Numbered from the stretch's first letter, positions 22,725 to 31,333 are shown. The stretch is DNA of 64,000 nucleotides from Chloroflexota bacterium (GCA_026710825.1 JAPOQH010000055.1:1-64000); one strand, 5' to 3'. Numbers and translations are program-made. Notes: generated by a model not told the origin, from the letters alone.

Positions 22725-23699
22725 ATGGACAGTCATCAACATGCTGGACACGCAGATGACGGCTACAGCGGACGCGGTGGCCGTCATCAGGCGGAACCCG
22801 CCCATGAATACCGGGAGGCGGGTCGGCGGCGTCTGCTGATCGCGCTGGCGCTGATCGTGTCCTACATGGTCGTGGAGGTGGTGGTCGGGATGCTGTCCGG
22901 CAGCCTGGCGCTCATGGCGGACGCGGCCCACATGCTCACCGACGCCGGCGCGATCGGTCTCGCGCTGTTTGCCATCTGGATCTCGAACCGGCCGGCGTCC
23001 ATCAAGCGCACGTTCGGATACTACCGCACCGAGGTGCTGGCCGCGCTGTTCAACGCGGTGAGCCTGTGGATACTGGCAGCGTGGATTTTCTACGAGGCGT
23101 ACCACCGGTTCCGCGACGTGCCGGAGGTTGCCGGCGGCATGGTGCTGATCGCTGGGAGCGCCGGCCTGCTGGTAAACGTGGTCGCCGCATGGATTTTGCA
23201 CCGGTCGGCGGGGCACAGCCTGAACGTGGACGGGGCGTTTCGGCACGTCATAGCCGACCTTTTGGGATCGATCGGCGTGGTGGTTTCGGGCGTGCTGACG
23301 CTGGCGTTTGGCTGGTGGATTGCCGACCCCATACTGAGTGTCCTGATCGGAGTCCTGATCCTGATCAGTTCGTCGCGCCTGGTGGTGAACGTCTTCCACG
23401 TGCTGCTGGAGGGAGCGCCGGCGCGAATTGACATGCACCGGCTGTGCATGGCGCTGGAGGACGTGCCGGGGGTGACGCTGGTCCACGACATCCACGCGTG
23501 GACCATCACGTCCGGCTATGAATCGCTCACGGCGCACGTCCTGGTGGACCCTGACTATCACGGCGAGTTGGAGAGCTTGCGGCGCCAGTTGCAGCAGATC
23601 GCGTACCACGACTTTGGCATCGCCCACATCACCATGCAGATGGAACAGTCGCTGGAGGGATGCACCGAACGACACCACTTTGACCATTTGATGGCGTGA
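22725..23699 (+). CDS. CDF family zinc/cadmium efflux protein, copy 2
   Basis: This 324-residue paralogue of the previous gene has HMLTD and HVIAD transport motifs and VHDIHAWTITSGYESLTAHV. I chose ATG 22725 because the N-terminus (MDSHQHAGHADDG) then lines up with copy 1. GTG 22701, which would overlap the upstream stop by 4 bp, is the alternative. The loop between helices 3 and 4 lacks copy 1's His cluster. CDF proteins work as dimers, so a heterodimer of the two products is possible. Confidence 0.93.
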   Translation: MDSHQHAGHADDGYSGRGGRHQAEPAHEYREAGRRRLLIALALIVSYMVVEVVVGMLSGSLALMADAAHMLTDAGAIGLALFAIWISNRPASIKRTFGYYRTEVLAALFNAVSLWILAAWIFYEAYHRFRDVPEVAGGMVLIAGSAGLLVNVVAAWILHRSAGHSLNVDGAFRHVIADLLGSIGVVVSGVLTLAFGWWIADPILSVLIGVLILISSSRLVVNVFHVLLEGAPARIDMHRLCMALEDVPGVTLVHDIHAWTITSGYESLTAHVLVDPDYHGELESLRRQLQQIAYHDFGIAHITMQMEQSLEGCTERHHFDHLMA

Positions 23700-23729
23700 A
23701 TCGACGGCATGGGTCCCGATCCTCAAATT

Positions 23730-23757
23730 GTAGGGGCGACCCATGGGTCGCCCCTAC
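23730..23757. repeat. Intergenic palindrome, family A copy 4
   Basis: A perfect 28-bp palindrome, arm GTAGGGGCGACCCA. It lies between the convergent CDF (plus) and Uma2 (minus) genes, where it could serve as a bidirectional terminator hairpin. Confidence 0.9.
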
Positions 23758-23783
23758 GTCTGGGTTACGGTTTGTGCAGCAGA

Positions 23784-24365
23784 TTACGCCCGGATGCGGG
23801 CAGGGTGGTTGAACAGTTGCTCCAGCGGCAAGCTGAGGCTCGGGAACAACGGTGTGGTGAGAGTGTCTGCTGCGGCGAGGACAGCGCGTTCCTGGTACAC
23901 GCCATTGTCGTCCAAAGCCAGTTGGATGAGGTTGTCGGCGTCGCCATCCAGGAGCCAGTATTCGGGGACACCGGCGACTTCGTAGAGGCGACGCTTATCG
24001 ACCAAGTCTCGGTCCCGGTCCGTAGACAGCACCTCGACCACAATGTCGGGCGCCCCTTGAACCCAAACCTGGCCCAAGATCCCTGACCGGTCCGAGCGAA
24101 CGACGATTATATCCGGCGACAAGTAATCGTTTTCGATGAGCACCACGTTCACGGGAATGTACGTGTGCGCGAGGCCAATCAGTGTCAACTGGTCAAAGAG
24201 GTATTTCCACAGCAGTTGGACCAGGAATTGATGATCCAGCCCCGGCTCCGGCATTATGTACAACAGCCCCTCGATCAGTTCGGAGCGCGGGCCAGTTTCC
24301 GGCAAGCCGCGAAACTCCTCGGGGGTCATCCGCATCCCGCTGTAGATTCCAGTCGTCGTGGTCAT
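23784..24365 (-). CDS. Uma2 family protein (putative endonuclease, DUF820)
   Basis: This 193-residue protein has the PD-(D/E)XK-like Uma2 pattern: RSELIEGLLYIMPEPG near the start, LSPDIIVVRSDR with the metal-binding Asp, PDIVVEVLSTDRDRDLVDKR with Glu and Lys, and YEVAGVPEYWLLD. All expected catalytic positions are present. Uma2 proteins are abundant in Chloroflexota and cyanobacteria, but their biological role is unproven. A second, more distant Uma2 is at 28626-29174. Confidence 0.88.
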   Translation of the reverse strand: MTTTTGIYSGMRMTPEEFRGLPETGPRSELIEGLLYIMPEPGLDHQFLVQLLWKYLFDQLTLIGLAHTYIPVNVVLIENDYLSPDIIVVRSDRSGILGQVWVQGAPDIVVEVLSTDRDRDLVDKRRLYEVAGVPEYWLLDGDADNLIQLALDDNGVYQERAVLAAADTLTTPLFPSLSLPLEQLFNHPARIRA

Positions 24366-24418
24366 AGGATTGTGCCCTTGTTCCGGTGGCTATGATCGAG
24401 GTGCCTCACCTGATCATT

Positions 24419-25525
24419 TTACCCCACCGTCACGCGCTGGCCTTCGTCGCTGGACTGTCGGATGGCGTCGATGAAGCGGTGGAGGGTAACGGCATGGTCG
24501 AAGTCGGGCAGGGCGTCGCCGTTGGACTGGCCGCGGATTGACGCCGCGAACCGGCTGTAGAGTTGGCCAACATTGTACGGGGACCCGCTGGGAATCTCCG
24601 GCGCGAGGTGGAGTTCCTCGGCTGGCGTGAGGTCCTGGAGTTCGTTGCTGCCGCCGCGCGCGCCGCGGATGCTGACCGACTGGAGTTGCGGCGAGTCCAC
24701 GGACACCGCGACCAGCGTGCCTTCCTCGCCGTAGATCTCCATGCGGTAGCCACTGCCGGCCCACGGCGTGCTGCCGATCTGCACCGAGGCCACGCCTCCA
24801 CTCTGGAGGTTGCCGCTGACCAGGATGTTGTCTGGTGAGGTGACCGGGAGGTCGTTGCCGGTGTCGGTCTCATGCCATGTGGAGGCCTGGGTGCTGACCA
24901 CGGTGGACACTTCGGCGAACTCTCCAACGACGCTGCACAGGGCATCGATGGTGTGACCGCACGCGATGGTGAGGGTGTGGGCGCCGAGTTCGTTATCGCG
25001 CTGCCAGGTGCGCCCGGAGTCGCGGGAGAGGACACCCTCGCGCATCAGGCGAACGTGGCAGGTCATGACGCGGCCCACGTAGCCGTCGGCGATGAGGTTC
25101 TTGAGGTGGGCGACGGCGGGATTGGCGCGGGCCTGCAGTCCAACAATGGTTTTGACGCCCTGCTCGCGGGCGACGTTAGCCATCTCGATGGCCTCTTCGG
25201 TGGTGCGACCCAGGGGCCATTCCGTAAAGGTATGCTTGCCGGCGCGCAGAGCGGCCATCGTGGGTTCGTAGTGGCTGGGCACGCGCAGGGAAATGGTGGC
25301 GGCCTCGATGTCGGCGTCGGACAGCATGCGGTTGTAGTCGTCCCACGCGCTGCCGGCGTTGAAGGCGGCCTTGGCCTCGTCGGCGGATTCCTGACGGGTT
25401 GTGCAGACCCCCGCGAGGTCGAAGTCGGGGTGCGCGGCCAGCGCCGGCAGGTGGGCGCGAGGCGACCAGCCCTGGTGAATATTGGCGCCGATGAGTCCGA
25501 TCTTGATGGGCTGCTGGGTGGTCAT
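24419..25525 (-). CDS. Gfo/Idh/MocA-family protein with EWP motif (Gal80-like)
   Basis: This 368-residue protein has an N-terminal Rossmann start, KIGLIGANIHQGWSPRAHLP, and the C-terminal alpha/beta domain of the family. The usual catalytic EKP motif is replaced by E102-W103-P104 (KHTFTEWPLG), as in Gal80-like members (from memory). Without the Lys it may bind NAD(P) without normal dehydrogenase chemistry or use another base. It is divergent from the aldo/keto reductase gene at 25659. Confidence 0.85.
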   Translation of the reverse strand: MTTQQPIKIGLIGANIHQGWSPRAHLPALAAHPDFDLAGVCTTRQESADEAKAAFNAGSAWDDYNRMLSDADIEAATISLRVPSHYEPTMAALRAGKHTFTEWPLGRTTEEAIEMANVAREQGVKTIVGLQARANPAVAHLKNLIADGYVGRVMTCHVRLMREGVLSRDSGRTWQRDNELGAHTLTIACGHTIDALCSVVGEFAEVSTVVSTQASTWHETDTGNDLPVTSPDNILVSGNLQSGGVASVQIGSTPWAGSGYRMEIYGEEGTLVAVSVDSPQLQSVSIRGARGGSNELQDLTPAEELHLAPEIPSGSPYNVGQLYSRFAASIRGQSNGDALPDFDHAVTLHRFIDAIRQSSDEGQRVTVG

Positions 25526-25658
25526 GGCAGGACCTCCTGTATGGAGCGAAAGCGGTGGGGATCAGGTAGCGCCATCGTAACACAGGGGCGACGATCTCCA
25601 ACCGCAGTGGTGTACAATCGGGGCGCTCCGATCCATCCACGTACGAGTCGTAACAACG

Positions 25659-26678
25659 ATGACACTTCCACAAGAAGCCAGCCTCCGATTTGTTGACGGC
25701 CTGCCCATTTGCCGCGTGCTCAACGGGATGTGGCAGGTGTCGGGGGCTCACGGGCGGATCGATCCCGAATCGGCGCTGGACGCGATGATGGCCTACCATG
25801 ATGCCGGTTTCACCACGTGGGACCTGGCCGACCACTACGGTCCGGCGGAGGATTTTATCGGGGAGTTCCGGCGGCGTCTGGCGAATGCGCGGGGAGAGGA
25901 TACGCTGTCGGAGATGCAGGCATTCACCAAGTGGGTGCCGCGTCCGGGGCCGATGAATCGGCAGATTGTCGAGAACAACGTCGACATATCCCTACGGCGC
26001 ATGGGCGTCGAGCGGCTGGACCTGCTGCAATTCCACTGGTGGGAGTACGGGGACAAGCGGTACCTGGACGCGCTGGAGCACCTGGCTGCCCTGCGGGACG
26101 AGGGTAAACTGCACCGCGTGGCGTTGACCAACTTCGACACCCAACGGCTGCGGGATATCGCCGACCACGGCGTCCGCGTGGTGTCCAACCAGGTGCAATA
26201 CTCGCTGATCGACCGGCGGCCAGAGGTGCAGATGACCGGCGTCTGCGAGGAACAGCGGGTGTGGCTATTGCCCTACGGCGTGCTGTGCGGCGGGCTGTTG
26301 TCCGATCGTTATCTGGGCCAGCCGGAGCCGAGTTCCCCGATACTGAACACCGCAAGCCTGCGCAAGTACAAGCAGATGGTGGACGCCTGGGGCGGATGGG
26401 ACCTGTTCCAACGGCTGCTGGCTGCGCTCAAAGCCATAGCTGACAAGCACGGCGTCAGCATCGCCAACGTGGCGTCGCGGTACATCCTGGAGAAAAACAC
26501 CGTGGCCGGCGTGATCATCGGAGCGCGCCTGGGAGTGGCCGAGCACATCGCGGAGAACGCGAGAGTGTTCAGCTTCCAGCTGGACGTGGACGACTATCGG
26601 ATGATTGACGAGGTATCGGCCAACGCCCGCGACCTTTACCGGATGATCGGCGACTGCGGCGATGAGTACCGGCGCTGA
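25659..26678 (+). CDS. Aldo/keto reductase
   Basis: This 339-residue TIM-barrel oxidoreductase has its complete catalytic tetrad visible: D55, Y60, K91 and H126 (TTWDLADHYG, AFTKW, LQFHWWEYG). The NAD(P)H-binding end contains GVIIGARLG. It reduces a carbonyl group of an unknown substrate. It lies divergent from the Gfo/Idh/MocA gene and 27 bases upstream of the LLM gene, so the last two probably form an operon. A TACAAT box at about 25613 may be part of its promoter. Confidence 0.9.
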   Translation: MTLPQEASLRFVDGLPICRVLNGMWQVSGAHGRIDPESALDAMMAYHDAGFTTWDLADHYGPAEDFIGEFRRRLANARGEDTLSEMQAFTKWVPRPGPMNRQIVENNVDISLRRMGVERLDLLQFHWWEYGDKRYLDALEHLAALRDEGKLHRVALTNFDTQRLRDIADHGVRVVSNQVQYSLIDRRPEVQMTGVCEEQRVWLLPYGVLCGGLLSDRYLGQPEPSSPILNTASLRKYKQMVDAWGGWDLFQRLLAALKAIADKHGVSIANVASRYILEKNTVAGVIIGARLGVAEHIAENARVFSFQLDVDDYRMIDEVSANARDLYRMIGDCGDEYRR

Positions 26679-26705
26679 TCCATCCAATTCACATTTGAGG
26701 TTCAC

Positions 26706-27608
26706 ATGCAAATAGGCGCAATTTTTCCGCAAACCGAGATAGGGCCCGACCCGGTTGCCATCCGCGACTACGTGCAGGCGGTGGAGGGGATGGAGTTCGA
26801 CTACCTGTTCATCGCCGACCACGTGCTGGGCGCCGACCCCACGCATCACGAGCATGTGCGTGGCTCCTACTACACGCACCACAGCGTGATCCACGAGTCG
26901 CTGACCACGCTGGCGTTCATCGCGGCGATCACCACCAAGATCCGGCTGATCACGGGGATCCTGATTCTGCCGCAGCGGCAGACCGCGCTGGTGGCGAAGC
27001 AGGCGGCCGAGATCGACGTTCTGAGCGGCGGGCGGTTGACGCTGGGTATCGGCGTGGGTTGGAACCACGTTGAGTTCGAGGCGCTGGGGGAGGATTTCTC
27101 CACTCGGGGGATCCGCTCGGAGGAACAGATCGACCTGATGCGCGCCCTGTGGACGCAGGATGTGGTGGACTTCGACGGCCGCTGGCACACCGTGCGCTCG
27201 GCCGGCATCAAGCCGCTGCCGGTGCAACGGCCGATTCCGGTGTGGTTCGGCGCCGGCGGGTCGGCCGGGCCGGTGCCCAGGGACGTTGTGCTGCGCCGCA
27301 TCGCGCGCATGGGAGACGGATGGTTCCCCAGCTTCCCGCCCGGTGATACGGCTCGCGGTGTGCTGGACAAGATGCAGACCTACATCGCCGAAGCGGGCCG
27401 GCAACCAGAGGATGTTGGCCTGGCGGGACGCATCCGCATGCCCGACAAGTCGCCGGAGGAATGGCTGGCCGAGGTGGAAGGCTGGCAATCGATGGGCGGT
27501 ACGCACGTCATGGCGGAGGCGCGACGCGGCCCGCTGAGCGCCGTTGACCAGCACATCGAGGCGATGCGGCAGTTTCGCGAGGTGATCCCGGTGGGTTGGG
27601 GACGATAG
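26706..27608 (+). CDS. LLM-class oxidoreductase, probably F420-dependent
   Basis: This 300-residue TIM-barrel protein of the luciferase-like family shows MQIGAIFPQTEIG at the start, KIRLITGILILPQRQTALVA (strand 4 region), GRLTLGIGVGWNHVEFEALG and PIPVWFGAGG, all typical of F420-dependent members. No partner reductase is adjacent, which also favours F420 over FMNH2. The substrate is unknown. It is in an apparent operon with the aldo/keto reductase and is followed by palindrome copy 5. Confidence 0.88.
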   Translation: MQIGAIFPQTEIGPDPVAIRDYVQAVEGMEFDYLFIADHVLGADPTHHEHVRGSYYTHHSVIHESLTTLAFIAAITTKIRLITGILILPQRQTALVAKQAAEIDVLSGGRLTLGIGVGWNHVEFEALGEDFSTRGIRSEEQIDLMRALWTQDVVDFDGRWHTVRSAGIKPLPVQRPIPVWFGAGGSAGPVPRDVVLRRIARMGDGWFPSFPPGDTARGVLDKMQTYIAEAGRQPEDVGLAGRIRMPDKSPEEWLAEVEGWQSMGGTHVMAEARRGPLSAVDQHIEAMRQFREVIPVGWGR

Positions 27609-27634
27609 TAAACGCGAGGAATGAAGCGAACAGC

Positions 27635-27663
27635 GTAGGGGCAGGTTTGAAACCTGCCCCTAC
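27635..27663. repeat. Intergenic palindrome, family A copy 5
   Basis: Arms GTAGGGGCAGGTTT and its exact reverse complement flank a single G. It lies between convergent genes (LLM plus, hydrolase minus), next to a TTCGAC-type dispersed repeat. Confidence 0.9.
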
Positions 27664-27672
27664 GACATGCAT

Positions 27673-27697
27673 CCTTCGACGGGCTCAGGATGAGCGG
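27673..27697. repeat. Dispersed TTCGAC(G/A)GGCTCA repeat, copy
   Basis: CCTTCGACGGGCTCAGGATG and the following AGCGG recur almost exactly at 36116-36141. Relatives are at 29286-29310 and about 1785-1800. Here, as at 36116, it lies next to a family A palindrome. Confidence 0.75.
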
Positions 27698-27704
27698 ATT
27701 CGCC

Positions 27705-28574
27705 TCACCGGGAGCCGGTGGAGTAGGGTGTGTCGCCCAGGGGGTGGTCGGCCCACTTGCCGGCCTCGACGGACGACAGGAAGTCGGACACCAGTTGGTT
27801 AAACAGGGCTGGTTCCTCCAGGTTGATGGCGTGGCCGCATTGGGGCAGCACCGCTAGCCCGCTGCGGGGCATATGACGCTTTATCATGATGGACGGCTCG
27901 ACGCAGGGGTCGTCCTCATCGCCGATCATGATGAGCGTGGGAACCTGGCAAGCGTTCATGTGCGGGATGAGCTGGTCGATGGTGGGCCGCTTCAGCTGAA
28001 CGCCGCGGAAGGTGTAGGCGGAACCGCGGGCGTTGTGTCCAAACAACATCCGCATGAATTCCTCGTAGCCGCGCGGGTCCTTGCGCTGGAGTTGGACGCG
28101 GGTGGGGCCGCTGCCGTAGTCCTTCATGACGGGCGGCGTGCCCTCGGCCAGCAGGCGGGCGGCCATGGCCTCGCCGCCGGTGCGGAAGGCCTCGTTGTGG
28201 GTGGTGCCGGAGCCGGCGGAGGCCACGATGATGGCCTTGCAGCGCTCGGGGTATCGCAGGGCGAAATTCAAGGCGACGTTGCCGCCCATGGACAATCCGC
28301 CGATGTAGGCCTGTTCGAGTCCGAGATGGTCCATGAGGCGGCGCAGGTCCTCAAGGGTGACGTCCTGCGAGTACGCCTCAGGATCGGTGGGCACTTCGGA
28401 AGGCGGGTAGCCGCGATCGTTGTAGGTGATGACGCGGTAGCGGTGGCTGAAGTAGCGCACCTGCTGCTCCCAGCTCTCGTAGGATCCGGCGAACTCGTGG
28501 CTCCAGATGAGGGGAAAGCCCTCGCCGGTGGACTGGTAGAAAATCTGCACGCCGTCGGAATCAAAGGTTGGCAT
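27705..28574 (-). CDS. Alpha/beta hydrolase
   Basis: This 289-residue cytosolic alpha/beta-hydrolase has an oxyanion region in IWSHEFAGSYESW (instead of HG), the nucleophile elbow GGLSMGGN near residue 95, an acid in GDEDDPCVEP and the catalytic His in CGHAINLEEP. It resembles 3-oxoadipate enol-lactonase and haloperoxidase-type members. The exact substrate cannot be stated. It starts 37 bases from the neighbouring Uma2 gene on the same strand. Confidence 0.87.
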   Translation of the reverse strand: MPTFDSDGVQIFYQSTGEGFPLIWSHEFAGSYESWEQQVRYFSHRYRVITYNDRGYPPSEVPTDPEAYSQDVTLEDLRRLMDHLGLEQAYIGGLSMGGNVALNFALRYPERCKAIIVASAGSGTTHNEAFRTGGEAMAARLLAEGTPPVMKDYGSGPTRVQLQRKDPRGYEEFMRMLFGHNARGSAYTFRGVQLKRPTIDQLIPHMNACQVPTLIMIGDEDDPCVEPSIMIKRHMPRSGLAVLPQCGHAINLEEPALFNQLVSDFLSSVEAGKWADHPLGDTPYSTGSR

Positions 28575-28625
28575 TGATGGGCTCCGTAGTGGATTTAGAG
28601 GTGATGCTGTTGGGGTTGAGGCAGG

Positions 28626-29174
28626 CTACCGGTGGCGGCGGAAGAGTTGCCAGACGGGGATGTTGAAACCGGGGAGGAGGTCGCCGCCGTCGAGAGTGTC
28701 GTCTTCGCCGAGAGTTTCGGGGTCCTGGCCGGGGCGATAGCGGGTTACGGTGGTGGTCTCGGGGTCGCCGTACCACACCTCCTGGGCGCGGAAGTCCAGC
28801 CACATTTGTGCACGCTCCGCCACACCGCGGGGTGTATCACTTGGCGATTTGATCTCAACCACCAAGTTCGGGGCACGTTCGGGGTAGCCGTCAGTTTGTT
28901 CCGCAGGATGGCCAGGAGCGTACCAAACCACGTCAGGAGCACGGACTGTATCGGGGTTGGATTCCAACCGATAGCCGTGGTTGTCTCCCACCCAACCATA
29001 GTCGTTGGCTGCCGCGTAGTTGTAAAGGGCGGCGTTGAATCCCGACGATACAAGGCCGTGCCTTTTTCCCGGAGGGGGCATCTCGATCAATACTCCTCGC
29101 ACCAACTCCTGCCGCAGCCCGTTGTCGGGCATCATCAGCAATTCATCGGCGGTGATCAGTTTGGTCGTGGTCAT
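28626..29174 (-). CDS. Uma2 family protein (putative endonuclease, DUF820), second copy
   Basis: This 182-residue protein shows the Uma2 pattern: GLRQELVRGVLIEMPPPG, RAPDVVWYAPG with the metal-ligand Asp, PNLVVEIKSPSDTPRGVAER with Glu and Lys, and MWLDFRAQEVWYGDPE. It is clearly a distinct subfamily from 23784-24365. It is upstream of the hydrolase gene on the same strand, with about 51 bases between. Confidence 0.87.
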   Translation of the reverse strand: MTTTKLITADELLMMPDNGLRQELVRGVLIEMPPPGKRHGLVSSGFNAALYNYAAANDYGWVGDNHGYRLESNPDTVRAPDVVWYAPGHPAEQTDGYPERAPNLVVEIKSPSDTPRGVAERAQMWLDFRAQEVWYGDPETTTVTRYRPGQDPETLGEDDTLDGGDLLPGFNIPVWQLFRRHR

Positions 29175-29228
29175 GTTGCACCAGCCTGCCGGGTGTGGCT
29201 CCCTGATGTTGGCATTTTAGCATCAAAA

Positions 29229-29255
29229 GCCCCTCTCCCTTTTGAGGAGAGGGGC
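29229..29255 (-). terminator. Terminator hairpin after the BNR-repeat gene
   Basis: GCCCCTCTCC and GGAGAGGGGC form a perfect 10-bp stem with a 7-base loop. Read on the minus strand it is followed by TTTTG, fitting an intrinsic terminator downstream of the gene ending at 29329. Confidence 0.65.
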
Positions 29256-29285
29256 CGCGTCGTTACCGAATCAGGTTCGCCGCAT

Positions 29286-29310
29286 GGTTCGACAGGCTCA
29301 CCATGAGCGG
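29286..29310. repeat. Dispersed TTCGACAGGCTCA repeat, degenerate copy
   Basis: GGTTCGACAGGCTCACCATG followed by AGCGG is a variant of the repeat at 27673 and 36116. It lies between the terminator at 29229-29255 and the end of the BNR gene. Confidence 0.6.
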
Positions 29311-29328
29311 AACCCGTTTGCCATGGGG

Positions 29329-30315
29329 TTATTCGTTGGGGGTGAGGGCCAGGGAGCGGATTTCGCCGAACTCCTTCTGGATCTTGTCCCAGTTGTTGCC
29401 GCCGTCTGTGCTGACGTACACGTAGCCGTAGATGCTGGCGGCAACCATGACATCGTCAACGTGAGGGCTGGCGGCGAACCAGTACACCACCGAGTTGGGG
29501 GTCTGGGACAGTTCCGGCTCATCCCACGAGCCGCCGGCGTCCTGGGTGCGGCGGATGGTGCCGGTGATGCCGGGGATGGAGTCGCCGTTGCCGACGAACA
29601 TCGTGCTGGCGTCGGTGGGCTTGATGACCATGCCGCGGCAGTAGGAGCGGATGTCTTCCTCGTGGAAGCGCGGGAACTCATGCAGCTCCCAGCTCTCGCC
29701 CTCGTCGCTGCTGGTGGAGATCCCGAAGGGCGTGGTGCAGTAGATGGCGGCGTCGGGACCGGGCTTGAGGGCCATGCCGTGGATGTCGCCGTGGAAGGGA
29801 TCGGGCCCCAGGTCGGGCAGGCGGGTCCAGTTGTCGCCGCCGTCCAGGCTACGGTACACGCCGTCAACCTCGATGCCGGCCCAGACGGTGCGGGTGTCGC
29901 GCGGGTCAACGATGATGTTGGTGGTGCGCGGTATGCCGATGGGGCAGGGCATGCGGACGCCGAGGTCCAGGGCCTCCCAGGTATCGCCGCCGTCGCGGGA
30001 GCGGAAGGCGTTGGGCCGGGTGCCGACGAAGACGGTGTCGGAATCATCGGGATCGACGCCGACGGACCAGATCTGCAGGTCGTCCATGGGGGACTCGACG
30101 TACTCCCAGGTGAAGCCGTTGTCGTTGGAGCGGAAGAGTCCGCCGTCGGAGCCGGCGTAGATGCGGTGCTTGTTGTTGGGGTCAACTGCGAGAGCGCGGA
30201 TGTTGCACTCGGTGGGCAGCGGGGTGCGGATGCGGTTCCAGGATTCGCCGCCGTCGGGGCTTACGGAGAGCCCACCGCCGACGGTGCCGACGCTGATGGT
30301 GTAGTTTCCAGCCAT
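29329..30315 (-). CDS. BNR/sortilin-like beta-propeller repeat protein
   Basis: This 328-residue protein has at least five SxDGGxxW-type Asp-box/BNR repeats (SVSPDGGESWNRI, RSRDGGDTWEAL, RSLDGGDNWTRL, STSSDEGESWEL, STDGGNNWDKI), which form a beta-propeller. I chose ATG 30315, preceded by GAGGAGGT; the upstream M at 30339 is less well placed. There is no signal peptide. It resembles glycosyl-hydrolase-like or exo-alpha-sialidase-like propellers without proven catalytic residues, so a binding or scaffold role is equally possible. Confidence 0.85.
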   Translation of the reverse strand: MAGNYTISVGTVGGGLSVSPDGGESWNRIRTPLPTECNIRALAVDPNNKHRIYAGSDGGLFRSNDNGFTWEYVESPMDDLQIWSVGVDPDDSDTVFVGTRPNAFRSRDGGDTWEALDLGVRMPCPIGIPRTTNIIVDPRDTRTVWAGIEVDGVYRSLDGGDNWTRLPDLGPDPFHGDIHGMALKPGPDAAIYCTTPFGISTSSDEGESWELHEFPRFHEEDIRSYCRGMVIKPTDASTMFVGNGDSIPGITGTIRRTQDAGGSWDEPELSQTPNSVVYWFAASPHVDDVMVAASIYGYVYVSTDGGNNWDKIQKEFGEIRSLALTPNE

Positions 30316-30421
30316 GATTACCTCCTCGGATGGATGCAATGCGTAACGCTGAGTGCCTGACGTGCGGCGGTAAGAGTCGCCGCCGTGGGCATGATAGCAC
30401 AGGGATGGGAGAGGTTGGGAG

Positions 30422-30901
30422 TTAGGCGTCGGGCCGGGCTTCTGCGCCGGCGGCGTGCTCCGCGAGAAGGGCGCGGACGGCGGGAACTATCTCGTCAGGA
30501 ACCAGGATGGAGGTCTTGCATTTCAATCGTTTTTGCAGTTCGGCTTCGTCTTCTTCGGTCCAATCGGCCTCTTCCGCTTTGGCTTCTGCAATGAGGCGCT
30601 GCACCCTCTCCGAGTCCCAGCCGGGCGGGAAGTTGCCGGGGCCGTCCGACTTCCGACCAAGCCACGCCCGAGCCGCCGCGGTCTCCTCGGGATGATCGGC
30701 CTCGTGTCGCGCGATCATGTCCCTGACGGTGGAAAGCAACTCTTTGGGCACCAGCATGTCCACGGTATAGGGGCTTTCGTGAGCATATTCGTAGTGGGCG
30801 ACCGATTCGTCCTCGGTCAGCGAGTCATAGAACTGGGCGATCTGGGGAAGCTCTTCCTGGCTCCATGGTGGCGGCGGTCTGCCCGGTTGACTCATTTCCA
30901 T
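30422..30901 (-). CDS. Hypothetical protein, 159 aa, with an internal repeat
   Basis: I do not recognise a family. Two related segments are visible: TVDMLVPKELLSTVRDMIARH near residue 46 and KTSILVPDEIVPAVRALLAEH near residue 127, so it may be two diverged helical repeats around an acidic middle (AEEADWTEEDEAELQKR). The start is ATG 30901, which overlaps the upstream small membrane gene by 10 bp; the longer reading frame is a shadow. No signal or membrane segment is seen. Confidence 0.6.
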   Translation of the reverse strand: MEMSQPGRPPPPWSQEELPQIAQFYDSLTEDESVAHYEYAHESPYTVDMLVPKELLSTVRDMIARHEADHPEETAAARAWLGRKSDGPGNFPPGWDSERVQRLIAEAKAEEADWTEEDEAELQKRLKCKTSILVPDEIVPAVRALLAEHAAGAEARPDA

Positions 30902-31107
30902 CTTTTCCAGAATGATGTGAGTACGAATGCCACTGCCACTATGACCACCAAGGTTGCCACAGCAGCGAATCCGAACTCTGTTGCCCAAGGCTTCCAAGGC
31001 TCGTCGTCTTTTGGAACTTGGCCGGCGACTGCGAAACCGACGGCCAAGACCACCAGCGCCAGAACGCCGAACAACAACCACATTATCGACCTGTACGTTT
31101 CGTTCAT
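30892..31107 (-). CDS. Small membrane protein, 71 aa
   Basis: Two hydrophobic helices (about residues 8-29 and 46-66) are joined by a charged loop (PKDDEPWKPW), and the protein ends in WKRWK. It is not a recognised family. It overlaps the downstream 159-aa gene by 10 bp, suggesting they are translated together. It lies downstream of two HicB-like genes on the same strand. Confidence 0.6.
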   Translation of the reverse strand: MNETYRSIMWLLFGVLALVVLAVGFAVAGQVPKDDEPWKPWATEFGFAAVATLVVIVAVAFVLTSFWKRWK

Positions 31108-31144
31108 ATTTCGACCTCAATCGTTACGTGAGGGTTTTGCGTCA

Positions 31145-31324
31145 TCACTGAAGCGGTTCGTATCGGACCGTTGGGCCATCCTCTTCGAGAACGGCGATGC
31201 ACTGCTCGATAGCGTCTTTGATGTTGGTGATGGCGTCCTGCCTGGTGTCGCCCTGGCTGACGCAGCCGGGCAGGCTGGGGCATTCGGCTACCCAATAGCC
31301 GTCTTCGCCCGGGTAGATGACCAC
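31145..31324 (-). CDS. HicB-like orphan antitoxin domain, 59 aa
   Basis: This short frame starts at GTG 31324 (VVIYPGEDGYWVAECPSLPG) and continues CVSQGDTRQDAITNIKDAIE, the HicB partial RNase-H-like core. It has 59 residues, so it lacks a DNA-binding tail, and no HicA toxin is adjacent. It lies 9 bases downstream of a second HicB-like gene. The N-terminal strand is slightly short compared with usual HicB, so an earlier truncated start is possible. Confidence 0.7.
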   Translation of the reverse strand: MVIYPGEDGYWVAECPSLPGCVSQGDTRQDAITNIKDAIEQCIAVLEEDGPTVRYEPLQ

Positions 31325-31333
31325 CTCACATTT

